From Lentzea cavernae (GTDB lineage Bacteria > Actinomycetota > Actinomycetes > Mycobacteriales > Pseudonocardiaceae), in assembly GCF_014653695.1 (NCBI RefSeq), contig NZ_BNAR01000027.1, forward strand, positions 39,093-103,092: 64,000 nucleotides of DNA. Direction: 5' to 3'. Position numbers and translations under genes: made by a program. Within the stretch, counting starts at the first letter, position 1, and every line of letters starts with the position of its first letter. Shown in pieces: positions 8,823 through 16,923 of the stretch. A model generated the notes under the pieces. The model worked only from the letters and a program-made list of their open reading frames with translations. It was not told where the DNA came from and did no database searches.

Positions 8823-8873
8823 CTACTCCGGCCGCCTGAAAGCGGCCTGCCAGAAGGCGTTGAGGATGCGCAC
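8823..8873 (-). CDS. trpS leader peptide (16 aa, one Trp codon)
   Basis: A short frame GTG...TAG encoding VRILNAFWQAAFRRPE. The single TGG is codon 8, immediately before segment 1 of the attenuator (GGCCGC, 8847-8842). A ribosome stalled at TGG would mask segment 1, free segment 2 (GGCGGCC) to pair with segment 3, and prevent the terminator. If the ribosome reaches the stop, segments 1:2 and 3:4 form. GTG is 7 nt after the TATACT -10 box, so the message is probably leaderless. Confidence 0.85.
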   Translation of the reverse strand: MRILNAFWQAAFRRPE

Positions 8874-8880
8874 GAACCCG

Positions 8881-8886
8881 AGTATA
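8881..8886 (-). promoter_or_regulatory. -10 box of trpS leader (TATACT)
   Basis: On the minus strand TATACT precedes the leader GTG by 7 nt, placing the likely transcription start at or next to the start codon. No convincing -35 hexamer is seen 17 nt upstream, as is common in actinomycete promoters of this kind. Confidence 0.75.
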
Positions 8887-8902
8887 GGGCTACCGTCAAC
8901 GC

Positions 8903-9205
8903 ATGTTCATCGTGCTGCTCAAGTACGCCGCGCCACTGGAACAGATCGACTACGCCCTCCCCGACCACCGCGAGTGGGTCGAGAAGCAGTACGAGCGGGG
9001 CCTCTTCCTCGCTTCGGGGCGTCAGGTGCCGAGGACGGGCGGCGTGATCATCACGCGCCCCATGCCCCGGGGCAAGCTCGAAGCACTGCTCGCCACCGAC
9101 CCGTGGGCGGTGCAGAAGCTGGTGAAGTACGAGATCTGCGAGTTCGAGGCCACGCGCACGGCCCCCGAACTCTCGAAGCTGAACGAGGCAGTGCTCCAGC
9201 CCTAG
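8903..9205 (+). CDS. YciI family protein
   Basis: A 100-residue dimeric alpha/beta-barrel protein of the YciI/YCII-related family: MFIVLLKYAAPLEQIDYALPDHREWV, then the conserved LASGRQVPRTGG and the strand with IITR. Family members have a putative His-Asp active site; H22 in DHREWV fits. The function is unknown in most bacteria. The gene is divergent from the trpS leader (about 30 bp between starts) and its stop overlaps the S41 gene's stop by 4 bp. Confidence 0.85.
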   Translation: MFIVLLKYAAPLEQIDYALPDHREWVEKQYERGLFLASGRQVPRTGGVIITRPMPRGKLEALLATDPWAVQKLVKYEICEFEATRTAPELSKLNEAVLQP

Positions 9206-10605
9206 CCCCGTCCGGCCAGCCACTCGATCGCCGCTGTGAGCGCGTCGCCGCCGACGACCGCCTGCGGGACGACCGGGGCGTTGCCGTACGTCCGTCCGGT
9301 CCGGTCGGCCATGAGCGCGGTCGTGATGGCGAGCCGCGAGCCGTCGGGGAGAGGGAAGGTCTGGTTCGCCGTCGCGTAGCCGGCGGTGGGCTCGCCGAAG
9401 GTGCGGACGTTCTCCGCGCCCAGGAACGAGATCAGCACCGCCTCGCCCGAACTCGCCGTGCGGCTGTCGACGAGCACCGCCACCGGTTCGGTCCTGGCGG
9501 CCGGAACACGGCGCCACCGGAACGCGGTCCTTCCGCCGTTGTAGACGTGGCCGCGTCTGACGCCCCAGCCCGTCGAGCCGTTCGGGCCGACGAACCTGCC
9601 CCTCTCGCCTTCGCCGAGCAGGGGTGCGACGACGGTGAGCATCGGATGCATGTCGCCGCCGCGGTTGCCGCGCAGGTCGACCACCCAGCCGGTCGGTTGG
9701 CTCGCGATCATGTGTCTCATCGCTTTGAGGCCGGCGGTGACGTAGGCCGGGCCGTGGCTCGAGTGGGTCTCGGGCAGTACCAACCATCCGGTTGGCCCAG
9801 GCAACCGGATGGTTGCTTCTGGCGACCGACCGGTTGTCTCAGGCGACTGCCCGGTTGTTTCGGGCAACTGACTGGTTGTTTTGGCCGACCGACCGGTTGT
9901 TCCAGATAACCAGCCGGTTGACCGGACCAACCGGCCGGTTGCTTCGGCTAACCGACCGGTTGCCTTGGACAACCGACCGGTTGTGTCAGGCAACCAACCG
10001 GTTGCGCCAGCCAACCGACTGGTTGCCTTGGATAACCGACCGACTGTGCCAAGCAACCAACCGGTTGCGCCAGCCAACCGACTGGTTGCTTCAGGCGACG
10101 GACCAGTTGGTTTGATCAACCGACTGGTTGCTTGCGGCGACGGATCGGTTGGTTCGATTGAGTGACCGGTTGCTTGCGGCGAAGAACCGGTTGGTCTGGC
10201 TGGGCGACCAGTTGCTTCGGCCGACCGGCTGGTTGCTTCAGGCGACGGTCCGGTTGGTTCTACCAACCGACTGGTTGCTTCAGGCGACTGGCCGGCTGCT
10301 TCAGCCAACCACTCAGTTGACCCAGACAACCGACCAGTTGGTCCGATCAACCGACCAGTCGGCATGGCGGAACGCGGCGGCGAGGCCACCCGCTGAGCCG
10401 TGATCAGGTGAGTGTGCGGATTGCCGAGAGTGGCGATCACGTGACGGATCGCGTCATAGGCCCCCTCAGGACCGCGCACGCCAGCAACATCGAGGTGAGC
10501 TTCAGCACGTAACGCGTCCCAGTCAACCCCGGCGCTCTCGATCGAATGACGCTCGAGAAGCTCGAGCGCCGCATCGACGCAAGCCCGAACCGGGACGGGT
10601 CTCAA
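9202..10605 (-). CDS. S41-family peptidase interrupted by a 28-copy heptapeptide repeat
   Basis: A 467-residue protein. Residues 1-81 are an S41 N-terminal helical part ending NPHTHLITAQRVASPP. Residues 82-277 are 28 heptads with consensus (A/P)TGRLxx. From ~278 (LPETHSSHGPAY) the tricorn/C-terminal-processing protease core resumes, with VVDLRGNRGGDM and the nucleophile motif RTASSGEA followed by GEPTAGYATANQ. The catalytic Lys of CtpA is not evident, as in several actinobacterial S41 proteins. No signal peptide is seen. Its ATG overlaps the small Cys-rich gene (ATGA). The repeat is unlikely to be part of the enzyme fold; a surface loop or stalk is possible. Confidence 0.8.
   Translation of the reverse strand: MRPVPVRACVDAALELLERHSIESAGVDWDALRAEAHLDVAGVRGPEGAYDAIRHVIATLGNPHTHLITAQRVASPPRSAMPTGRLIGPTGRLSGSTEWLAEAAGQSPEATSRLVEPTGPSPEATSRSAEATGRPARPTGSSPQATGHSIEPTDPSPQATSRLIKPTGPSPEATSRLAGATGWLLGTVGRLSKATSRLAGATGWLPDTTGRLSKATGRLAEATGRLVRSTGWLSGTTGRSAKTTSQLPETTGQSPETTGRSPEATIRLPGPTGWLVLPETHSSHGPAYVTAGLKAMRHMIASQPTGWVVDLRGNRGGDMHPMLTVVAPLLGEGERGRFVGPNGSTGWGVRRGHVYNGGRTAFRWRRVPAARTEPVAVLVDSRTASSGEAVLISFLGAENVRTFGEPTAGYATANQTFPLPDGSRLAITTALMADRTGRTYGNAPVVPQAVVGGDALTAAIEWLAGRG
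9775..10362. repeat. 28-copy 21-bp coding minisatellite with ACCGGT core
   Basis: Degenerate 21-bp units, each one heptapeptide long, run continuously for 588 bp inside the S41 gene. Most units carry a palindromic core such as AACCGGTT or CAACCGGTTG. Because 21 bp is about two helical turns, the palindromes face the same side of the DNA. Divergence between units shows the array is old rather than recently expanded. The repeat is also open in several plus-strand frames, which follows from the missing stop codons in the unit. Confidence 0.92.
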
Positions 10606-10757
10606 GCGGCCTTCTTCAGGGCCTTCTTGGCTGCCTTCTCCGCCTTCTTGGCGGCCTTCTTGCGGGCCTTGTCACGCTCCTTGAGCAGGAACGGAACGGG
10701 GCAGCGCTTGCACTGGGGCTTCGATCGGCAGCACTTCTTCTTGAGCTTTTTACCCAC
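10602..10757 (-). CDS. small Cys/Lys-rich protein (51 aa)
   Basis: The protein starts VGKKLKKKCCRSKPQCKRC and has a Lys/Ala tail (KKAAKKAEKAAKKALKKAA). The cysteines (CCx5CxxC) suggest a metal or Fe-S site; the basic tail suggests binding to nucleic acid or a membrane surface. I recall similar short CCRSKPxCKRCP proteins in actinobacteria, without known function. The start is GTG 10757, with a weak GGAG upstream. It overlaps the S41 start by 4 nt, so the two form an operon. A candidate iron box lies ~35 bp upstream. Confidence 0.75.
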   Translation of the reverse strand: MGKKLKKKCCRSKPQCKRCPVPFLLKERDKARKKAAKKAEKAAKKALKKAA

Positions 10758-10790
10758 TGGTTGAACTCCACTCCGACACGTATCGCTAGA

Positions 10791-10809
10791 GTAGGTGAGG
10801 CTCACTTCA
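10791..10809. promoter_or_regulatory. candidate DtxR/IdeR iron box
   Basis: GTAGGTGAGGCTCACTTCA matches the IdeR/DtxR consensus TWAGGTWAGSCTWACCTWA at about 14 of 19 positions and holds the perfect palindrome GTGAG-G-CTCAC. It lies between divergent typA and the small Cys-rich gene, next to TAGCGA/TACTCT -10-like sequences of the minus-strand operon. Iron control is inferred. Confidence 0.5.
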
Positions 10810-10922
10810 CTGGCACTCTTGTGTGGTAATGGCGACGCAGCCGGTAGGATGAGCAACGGCCCTGCGCATCGAAGTGTCCGGCGCGAGCCCCTCCAACGCC
10901 TTCGAAGCTCTAGGAGTTCTGC

Positions 10923-12818
10923 GTGCCCACGGCCACCGCGTCTGCCCTTCAGACGCGAACTGACCTGCGAAATGTCGCGATCGTCGCGCACGTCGACCAC
11001 GGCAAGACCACCCTGGTCGACGCGATGCTGCGCCAGTCCGGCGCCTTCTCCGCGCGTGCCGAGCTCGTCGACCGGGTCATGGACTCGGGCGAGCTCGAGC
11101 GCGAGAAGGGCATCACGATCCTCGCCAAGAACACGGCTGTGCGCAGGCACACGCCGGACGGCGACGTGATCATCAACGTTGTCGACACCCCCGGCCACGC
11201 CGACTTCGGTGGCGAGGTCGAGCGCGCGCTGTCGATGGTCGACGGTGTCGTCCTGCTGGTCGACGCCTCTGAGGGCCCGCTGCCCCAGACGCGCTTCGTG
11301 CTGCGCAAGACGCTCGCCGCCGGCCTGCCGGTGATCCTGCTGGTCAACAAGGTCGACCGCCCCGACGCCCGGATCTCCGAGGTCGTCGAGGAAGCCCACG
11401 ACCTGCTGCTCGACCTCGCGACCGAGGTGGGCGCCGACGAGTCCGTGCTGGACCTGCCGGTCGTCTACGCCTCCGCGCGCGCCGGTCGTGCGTCGCTGTC
11501 CCAGCCCGAGGACGGCGGCCTGCCGGACGAGGAGAACCTGGACACGCTGTTCCAGGTGCTGCTCGACCACATCCCCGCCCCGCACGTCGACGTCGACGGG
11601 CCGCTGCAGGCGCTCGTCACGAACCTCGACGCCTCGACCTTCCTCGGTCGCATCGCGCTGTGCCGCATCCACCAGGGCACCATGCGCAAGGGTGAGACCG
11701 TGGCGTGGTGCCGCGAGGACGGCGAGCCCGTCAAGGTCCGCATCACCGAGCTCCTCATCACCGAGGCGCTGGACCGCGTGCCGGCCGAGTTCGCACGGGC
11801 GGGCGACCTGGTCGCCATCGCCGGCATCGCGGACATCACCATCGGCGACACGCTGGCCGACGCCGAGACCCCCGAGGCGCTGCCCCGGATCACGGTCGAC
11901 CAGCCGGCCATCTCGATGACCGTCGGTGTGAACACCTCGCCCCTGGCCGGGCGCAACGGCGGCACCAAGCTGACCGCCCGCGTGCTCAAGGCGCGTCTCG
12001 ACGCCGAGCTCGTCGGCAACGTGTCGGTGAAGGTCCTGCCGACCGAGCGCCCCGACACCTGGGAGGTGCAGGGCCGCGGTGAGCTGGCGCTGGCCATCCT
12101 GGTCGAGCAGATGCGCCGCGAGGGCTTCGAGCTGACCGTGGGCAAGCCCCAGGTGGTCACGCACACGGTCGACGGCAAGGTCCACGAGCCGTTCGAGCGC
12201 CTGTCCGTCGACTGCCCCGAGGAGCACCTCGGCGCCGTCACGCAGCTGCTGGCGAACCGCAAGGGCCGCATGGAGAACATGTCGGGCCACGGCACCGGCC
12301 GCATCAAGCTCGACTACGTGGTCCCGTCGCGCGGCCTCATCGGCTTCCGCACGGAGTTCCTCACCGAGACCCGCGGCACCGGCATCGCGAACGCCGTCTC
12401 CGAGGGCTACGCGCCCTGGGCGGGCGAGATCCGCACCCGCCACAACGGTTCCCTGGTCGCCGACCGCACCGGTTCGATCACCGCCTACGCGATGATCCAG
12501 CTGGCCGACCGCGGCACGTTCTTCGTGGAGCCGGGCGCCGACGCGTACGAGGGCATGGTCGTGGGCGAGAACCCGCGCGCCGAGGACCTCGACGTCAACA
12601 TCACCCGCGAGAAGAAGCTCACGAACATGCGCTCTTCCACGGCCGACGTGATGGAGACCCTGGCCCGCCCCCGCAAGCTCTCGCTCGAGGAGGCGCTGGA
12701 GTTCTGCGCGTCCGACGAGTGCGTGGAGGTGGCCCCGGAGGTCATCCGCGTCCGCAAGGTGACGCTGGACGCCAACCTGCGCGGCCGCGAGCGCTCGCGT
12801 CTCAAGGCGCGCGGCTGA
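10923..12818 (+). CDS. typA: ribosome-associated GTPase TypA/BipA
   Basis: A 631-residue translational GTPase of the elongation-factor superfamily that acts on the 50S subunit during stress or cold growth. G1 is AHVDHGKTT, the switch region EREKGITI, G3 DTPGHADF, and G4 NKVDRPDA. The barrel domain, EF-G-like domain and the TypA-specific C-terminal domain (GTGIANAVSEGY...) follow. GTG 10923 is used; TAGGAT at 10845-10850 may be a -10. A strong hairpin follows the stop. It marks the left end of synteny with M. tuberculosis typA-lpqW. Confidence 0.95.
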   Translation: MPTATASALQTRTDLRNVAIVAHVDHGKTTLVDAMLRQSGAFSARAELVDRVMDSGELEREKGITILAKNTAVRRHTPDGDVIINVVDTPGHADFGGEVERALSMVDGVVLLVDASEGPLPQTRFVLRKTLAAGLPVILLVNKVDRPDARISEVVEEAHDLLLDLATEVGADESVLDLPVVYASARAGRASLSQPEDGGLPDEENLDTLFQVLLDHIPAPHVDVDGPLQALVTNLDASTFLGRIALCRIHQGTMRKGETVAWCREDGEPVKVRITELLITEALDRVPAEFARAGDLVAIAGIADITIGDTLADAETPEALPRITVDQPAISMTVGVNTSPLAGRNGGTKLTARVLKARLDAELVGNVSVKVLPTERPDTWEVQGRGELALAILVEQMRREGFELTVGKPQVVTHTVDGKVHEPFERLSVDCPEEHLGAVTQLLANRKGRMENMSGHGTGRIKLDYVVPSRGLIGFRTEFLTETRGTGIANAVSEGYAPWAGEIRTRHNGSLVADRTGSITAYAMIQLADRGTFFVEPGADAYEGMVVGENPRAEDLDVNITREKKLTNMRSSTADVMETLARPRKLSLEEALEFCASDECVEVAPEVIRVRKVTLDANLRGRERSRLKARG

Positions 12819-12838
12819 CGCCGATCTGAACGCCTGAC

Positions 12839-12871
12839 GAGGGCGGCCCGGCCGATGGCCTGGCCGCCCTC
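12839..12871 (+). terminator. hairpin after typA
   Basis: A perfect 10-bp stem GAGGGCGGCC / GGCCGCCCTC (12839-12848, 12862-12871) begins about 20 nt after the typA stop. There is no T-run, as usual for high-GC actinomycete terminators. Confidence 0.7.
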
Positions 12872-13088
12872 CGTCGTCTCCTGGGCACACGGGTGCTCTG
12901 GTACCCGCCGCCCGTGTTTCGACGCCTGCGAATCGGTGACCCCGGCACCGAACCACCCGACCGGGTGAGCCGTACTACCCACCGGGCGAGCAACCACGGA
13001 GCGCCGCCACACGTCACCCGTAGTGGCGCGGGTGACAAAACCTGGGTTGCCCGAACGCCACCACCACACTTCTGGCAATGTGAGGACC

Positions 13089-14750
13089 ATGAGGCGACTC
13101 GGGGGAGTGCTTGTCGCTGCCGTCCTGTGCGGCACGGCGGCGGCGTGCACGAACGCGCCTCCTCCGCCCCTCGTGCCGAAGTCCGAGGCTCCCGTCATCA
13201 CCACCACGGGGCCCAAGGTCACCGAGATCGTGGTGGGCGTGGACGACGTGGCGGGCGGCTACAACCCGCACGCCCTCGCGGCCCAGAGCCCCATCACGAC
13301 GGCGCTGAGCTCCCTGCTGCTGCCGAGCGTGTTCCGGCCGGGCAACGACGGCGCGCCGCAGCTCGACCGCACCCTCGTGGTGAGCGCGAAGGTCACCAAG
13401 GCGGAGCCGTTCACGGTCACCTACACGATCCGCAAGGACGCCAGCTGGTCGGACAGCGCGCCCATCGCCGCCGAGGACTTCTACTACCTGTGGCAGCGTA
13501 TGCGCGCCGAACCGGGGGTAGTGGATCCGGCGGGTTACAGGCTCATCAACAACATCAGCGCGCGCGAGGGCGGCAAGGTCGTCGAGGTCGCGTTCGGCAA
13601 GCCGTTCCCCGGCTGGCGGTCGCTCTTCTCGAACCTGTTGCCCGCGCACCTGCTCAAGGACGCGCCCGGCACGTGGTCGAACGTGCTCGCCACCGGCTTC
13701 CCCGCCACCGCGGGACCCTTCCAGATGCGCAGCCTCGACGAGCCGCGCGGCGAGGTCGTGCTCGAGCGCAGCGACCGGTACTGGGAGACGCCGACGACGC
13801 TCGACCGGGTCGTCATCCGCAGGGCCACGCACAGCGCGATGGCCGAGTCACTGTCCAAAGGCGACAACCAGGCCGCGCTCCTGCGGGCGGACGCCTCCGA
13901 CGTGAACCTGCTCGGGACGATCAAGGACGTCACCACGAAACCCGTGCCGCGCAACGAGGTCGTGCAGGTGCTGCTGCGGCCCGCGAGCGAGCAGCTCAAG
14001 GACCTCAAGACGCGCAAGGCGATCGTGGCCGCGCTCGACCGCGAGGCGCTCATCGCGTTCGGGACGCAGAGCGGGCCGAGCGCCCCGTTCCGGGCCGACT
14101 CGTACGTGGTGCCGCCGAGCCGCGCCGGGTACACCAAGACCATCACCGCGAACACGCTCGACGTGGCGGCGAGCGAGCAGCTGCTGACCGAGGCCGGGTA
14201 CGCGAAGGCCGGCGCGGAGTGGCAGAAGGCCGGCAAGGCGCTCAAGCTCAGGATCGCCGCGCCGGAGAAGACCGAGCCCTACGTCGGCATCGCGAACCGC
14301 GTCAAGGCCCAGCTGGCCGAGCGCGGGATCGACTCCGAGGTCGTCACCCCGAACGCCGAGGAGCTCTTCAGCAAGCAGCTGACCGAGTCCGACGTCGACA
14401 TCGCCGTCGTCCCGCGGGTCGACGCGGGCGACTCGGCGGCGGCGCTCGCGAGCGAGTTCGGCTGTGCCGGCGACGCTCCGGACGGGGCGACGCCCAGCCC
14501 GCAGAACCCCGCCGGTTTCTGCGACCCGGCGATCCAGGCCGACGTCGAGGCCGCGCTCAACGGCAAGGCGCTGCTGTCGGACGTGCTGGCCCGCGTCGAG
14601 CCGTTGATCGGGGCCCAGGCCGTGTCGGTGCCCCTGTTCCAGGTGGTCGATCTGCTCGGTGTGCTTCCGACGGTTTCAGGAGTCGGAACCGGGGCACCCC
14701 TGGCGGGCGTGCTCAGCGGTGCACCCGAATGGCGGCGTCTCGACAAGTAG
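13089..14750 (+). CDS. family 5 solute-binding lipoprotein, LpqW-like
   Basis: A 553-residue exported lipoprotein: signal peptide MRRLGGVLVAAVLCGTAAAC with Cys20 as the likely lipidated residue (lipobox AAAC is a little off consensus). It has the SBP_bac_5 fold (oligopeptide-binding type), with a segment near WSDSAPIAAEDFYYLWQRM typical of the family. Its place directly after typA and upstream of mshB matches M. tuberculosis lpqW, which influences lipoarabinomannan synthesis rather than peptide uptake. The regulatory role here is inferred; plain peptide binding for the next operon remains possible. Confidence 0.75.
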   Translation: MRRLGGVLVAAVLCGTAAACTNAPPPPLVPKSEAPVITTTGPKVTEIVVGVDDVAGGYNPHALAAQSPITTALSSLLLPSVFRPGNDGAPQLDRTLVVSAKVTKAEPFTVTYTIRKDASWSDSAPIAAEDFYYLWQRMRAEPGVVDPAGYRLINNISAREGGKVVEVAFGKPFPGWRSLFSNLLPAHLLKDAPGTWSNVLATGFPATAGPFQMRSLDEPRGEVVLERSDRYWETPTTLDRVVIRRATHSAMAESLSKGDNQAALLRADASDVNLLGTIKDVTTKPVPRNEVVQVLLRPASEQLKDLKTRKAIVAALDREALIAFGTQSGPSAPFRADSYVVPPSRAGYTKTITANTLDVAASEQLLTEAGYAKAGAEWQKAGKALKLRIAAPEKTEPYVGIANRVKAQLAERGIDSEVVTPNAEELFSKQLTESDVDIAVVPRVDAGDSAAALASEFGCAGDAPDGATPSPQNPAGFCDPAIQADVEAALNGKALLSDVLARVEPLIGAQAVSVPLFQVVDLLGVLPTVSGVGTGAPLAGVLSGAPEWRRLDK

Positions 14751-15051
14751 CCGGCGGGTGGGAAATCCGTTGCGCGAGCCCTTTTCGCGTTGCTACGTTC
14801 GGCCGTTCTCGTTGACAGAATTCCAGCCGCCCGGTCAACGAACGCTGGCGCCCGGTAATCGGGCCATTGCGGCCTGCAACAACTCGTTTCCATTGGGTCA
14901 CGATCGCCCTCCCAGGTAGTGACCGCCGCCTCAGCGGCTTCTTACGGTGCTGCCCACGATGTGCCGGTTCGGGGCGCGTATGGCACATCAACGTTATGGG
15001 CGTGCAGGCCGACCTGGCCGCGGCCGCCCAGTGCTAGGAGGGCACGTGTCG
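14751..15051 (+). promoter_or_regulatory. intergenic region with promoter of the oligopeptide operon
   Basis: 300 bp without a gene. TTGCGC (14770-14775) and TACGTT (14794-14799) are 18 bp apart and could be a promoter. An inverted GTTGAC/GTCAAC pair lies around 14812-14840. AGGAGGG at 15036-15042 is the ribosome site of the next gene, 9 nt before ATG 15052. Nothing else is recognised. Confidence 0.4.
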
Positions 15052-16830
15052 ATGAGGAGAACCAAAGCACTTCCGGCGATCGCGCTGGTCGCCAGCGCGT
15101 CTCTCGTGCTGGGTGCGTGCGGTGGCGGCGGCGGGAGCAGCGACGCCGACGGTGGCGACGCCACCGTCGCGGAGATGGCGACCGCACGCGGTGAGTCCGC
15201 GGACGGCTACACCGCGCCGGATACGAAGCAGAGCGGCCAGGTCGTCGTGTCGACGGACAAGCCGTTCACCTCGTACAACAACGCGACCGAGGACGCGAAC
15301 CAGTCCTACAACACGTTCGCGCTGGTCCTCGTGCAGCCTGGTGCGCACATCACGAACGGCAACAACAAGGTCGTCCTGAACAAGGACGTCATGGACTCCG
15401 TCGAGGTCACCTCGAAGTCCCCCCAGGTCGTGACCTGGAAGCTCAAGAAGGGCGTCACCTGGTCCGACGGTGAGGCCTGGGACTGCGACGACTTCTACAT
15501 GGCGTGGCTCACGCAGTCGAACGCCGCGAAGAAGGCCGACGGCACCAAGATCTTCAAGGCCGCCGGAACCACGGGCTACGACCTGATGACCGGTGAGTGC
15601 AAGGACGACCAGACGTTCGTCGGCACCTACAAGGAGCCGTACCCGGACTACGAGAGCCTGTTCAACTCGGACGTCCTGCCGGCCCACGTCCTCGAGAAGC
15701 AGACGGGCGTCGCCGACGTCACGAAGCTGACCCCCACCAGCGCCGAGGCCGACCTCACCAAGGTCGCCGACTTCTGGAACGAGAAGTGGAACGGGTTCAC
15801 CAAGGACCTGATGCCCTCCGCGGGTCCGTACAAGCTGACCGCCTTCGAGCCGAACCAGTCGGTGACGCTCGAGCGCAACGAGAAGTGGGGCGGCAAGCCC
15901 GGTGGCCCGGAGAAGATCGTCCTGAAGGCGATTCCGGACCCCGTCGCGCAGGCGCAGGCGCTGGAGAACGGTGAGGTCTCCGTCAACTCCTTCGCCCAGC
16001 CGGACGCGAACGCGGCCACCAAGCTCAAGGGCCTGAGCGCCCAGGGCGTCACGTTCGGCGCGGGCCCCGGCCTGTCGTTCGAGCACCTCGACATCCAGAT
16101 GAAGCACCCGGTGCTGTCGAAGGAGGAGGTCCGCAAGGCCTTCTTCATGTGCGTCAAGCGCCAGGACATCATCGACAAGCTGATCTCCGAGGTCCAGACG
16201 GACGCGAAGCCGCTCGGCAGCCTCATCTTCTTCCCGAAGGACGAGGGCTACAAGGACGTCTACGCGGACAAGGCCAAGGGTGACGCGACCGAGTCCAAGA
16301 AGATCCTGACCGACGCGGGCTGGACGCAGGGTGCCGACGGCGTGTTCGCGAAGGACGGCGTCCGCGCCTCCTTCCGGATCAGCCACACCGACATCCCGCG
16401 CCGCAAGCAGACCGTCGAGCTGATCCAGGGCCAGTGCAAGGACGCCGGCATCGAGATCAAGGACGACACCGACCCGAACTTCCTGGACGAGCGCGTCTCC
16501 GCCGGTGACTACGACGTCGCCCTGTTCGCGTGGTCCTCGCTGCCCTTCAAGAGCGGCAAGAAGTCCATCTACGAGACCGGTGGCGGCCAGAACTGGCAGA
16601 ACCTGTCCGTGCCGAAGGCCGACGCGGCCCTGAAGCAGGCCGTCTCGCAGACGTCCATCGCCGACTCCCTGAAGTACTTCCAGGAGGCCGACGAGGCGCT
16701 GGCCGGTGCCTACGGTTCCTTCCCGCTGTTCCAGATGCCGAACATGTGGGCGTTCAAGGGACTCGACCGCGTGTACTTCCAGAGCTACTACGGCGCGCTG
16801 TGGAACGCCAACGAGTGGCAGACCAAGTAA
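15052..16830 (+). CDS. oligopeptide ABC transporter substrate-binding lipoprotein
   Basis: A 592-residue SBP_bac_5 protein with a signal peptide and canonical lipobox LGAC (Cys23), then a Gly/Ser linker. The family segment KKGVTWSDGEAWDCDDFYMAWL is present. ATG 15052 is favoured by AGGAGGG with 9-nt spacing; GTG 15046 would leave only 3 nt. It is first of a five-gene importer operon, separated from the permeases by a strong hairpin. It captures peptides, or another dipeptide-like ligand, outside the membrane. Confidence 0.9.
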   Translation: MRRTKALPAIALVASASLVLGACGGGGGSSDADGGDATVAEMATARGESADGYTAPDTKQSGQVVVSTDKPFTSYNNATEDANQSYNTFALVLVQPGAHITNGNNKVVLNKDVMDSVEVTSKSPQVVTWKLKKGVTWSDGEAWDCDDFYMAWLTQSNAAKKADGTKIFKAAGTTGYDLMTGECKDDQTFVGTYKEPYPDYESLFNSDVLPAHVLEKQTGVADVTKLTPTSAEADLTKVADFWNEKWNGFTKDLMPSAGPYKLTAFEPNQSVTLERNEKWGGKPGGPEKIVLKAIPDPVAQAQALENGEVSVNSFAQPDANAATKLKGLSAQGVTFGAGPGLSFEHLDIQMKHPVLSKEEVRKAFFMCVKRQDIIDKLISEVQTDAKPLGSLIFFPKDEGYKDVYADKAKGDATESKKILTDAGWTQGADGVFAKDGVRASFRISHTDIPRRKQTVELIQGQCKDAGIEIKDDTDPNFLDERVSAGDYDVALFAWSSLPFKSGKKSIYETGGGQNWQNLSVPKADAALKQAVSQTSIADSLKYFQEADEALAGAYGSFPLFQMPNMWAFKGLDRVYFQSYYGALWNANEWQTK

Positions 16831-16860
16831 TCGCCATAGCTGAAGTGCGCAACGCCTGAC

Positions 16861-16895
16861 CGGGCGGGGCCGGACCACGAGTCCGGCCCCGCCCG
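16861..16895 (+). terminator. 15-bp hairpin between binding protein and permease genes
   Basis: A perfect stem CGGGCGGGGCCGGAC / GTCCGGCCCCGCCCG with a 5-nt loop, no T-run, 30 nt after the binding-protein stop and 28 nt before the permease GTG. Such hairpins stabilise the upstream message or partly terminate, raising binding protein over membrane parts. Confidence 0.75.
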
Positions 16896-16923
16896 AGCCG
16901 GGTTGCCCCCTAGGAGCCCGCCC

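Noticed and set aside
8728..8902. T-box riboswitch before trpS
   Set aside because: No T-box sequence or stem I specifier was seen; the leader peptide with a Trp codon and three exclusive stems explains the region.
9792..10403. Plus-strand open frames across the 21-bp repeat
   Set aside because: They arise because the repeat has no stop in several frames. Only the minus-strand frame joins to protease domains on both sides.
10602..12956. A 784-codon minus-strand frame antisense to typA
   Set aside because: Only the last 51 codons are a plausible gene; the rest mirrors typA.
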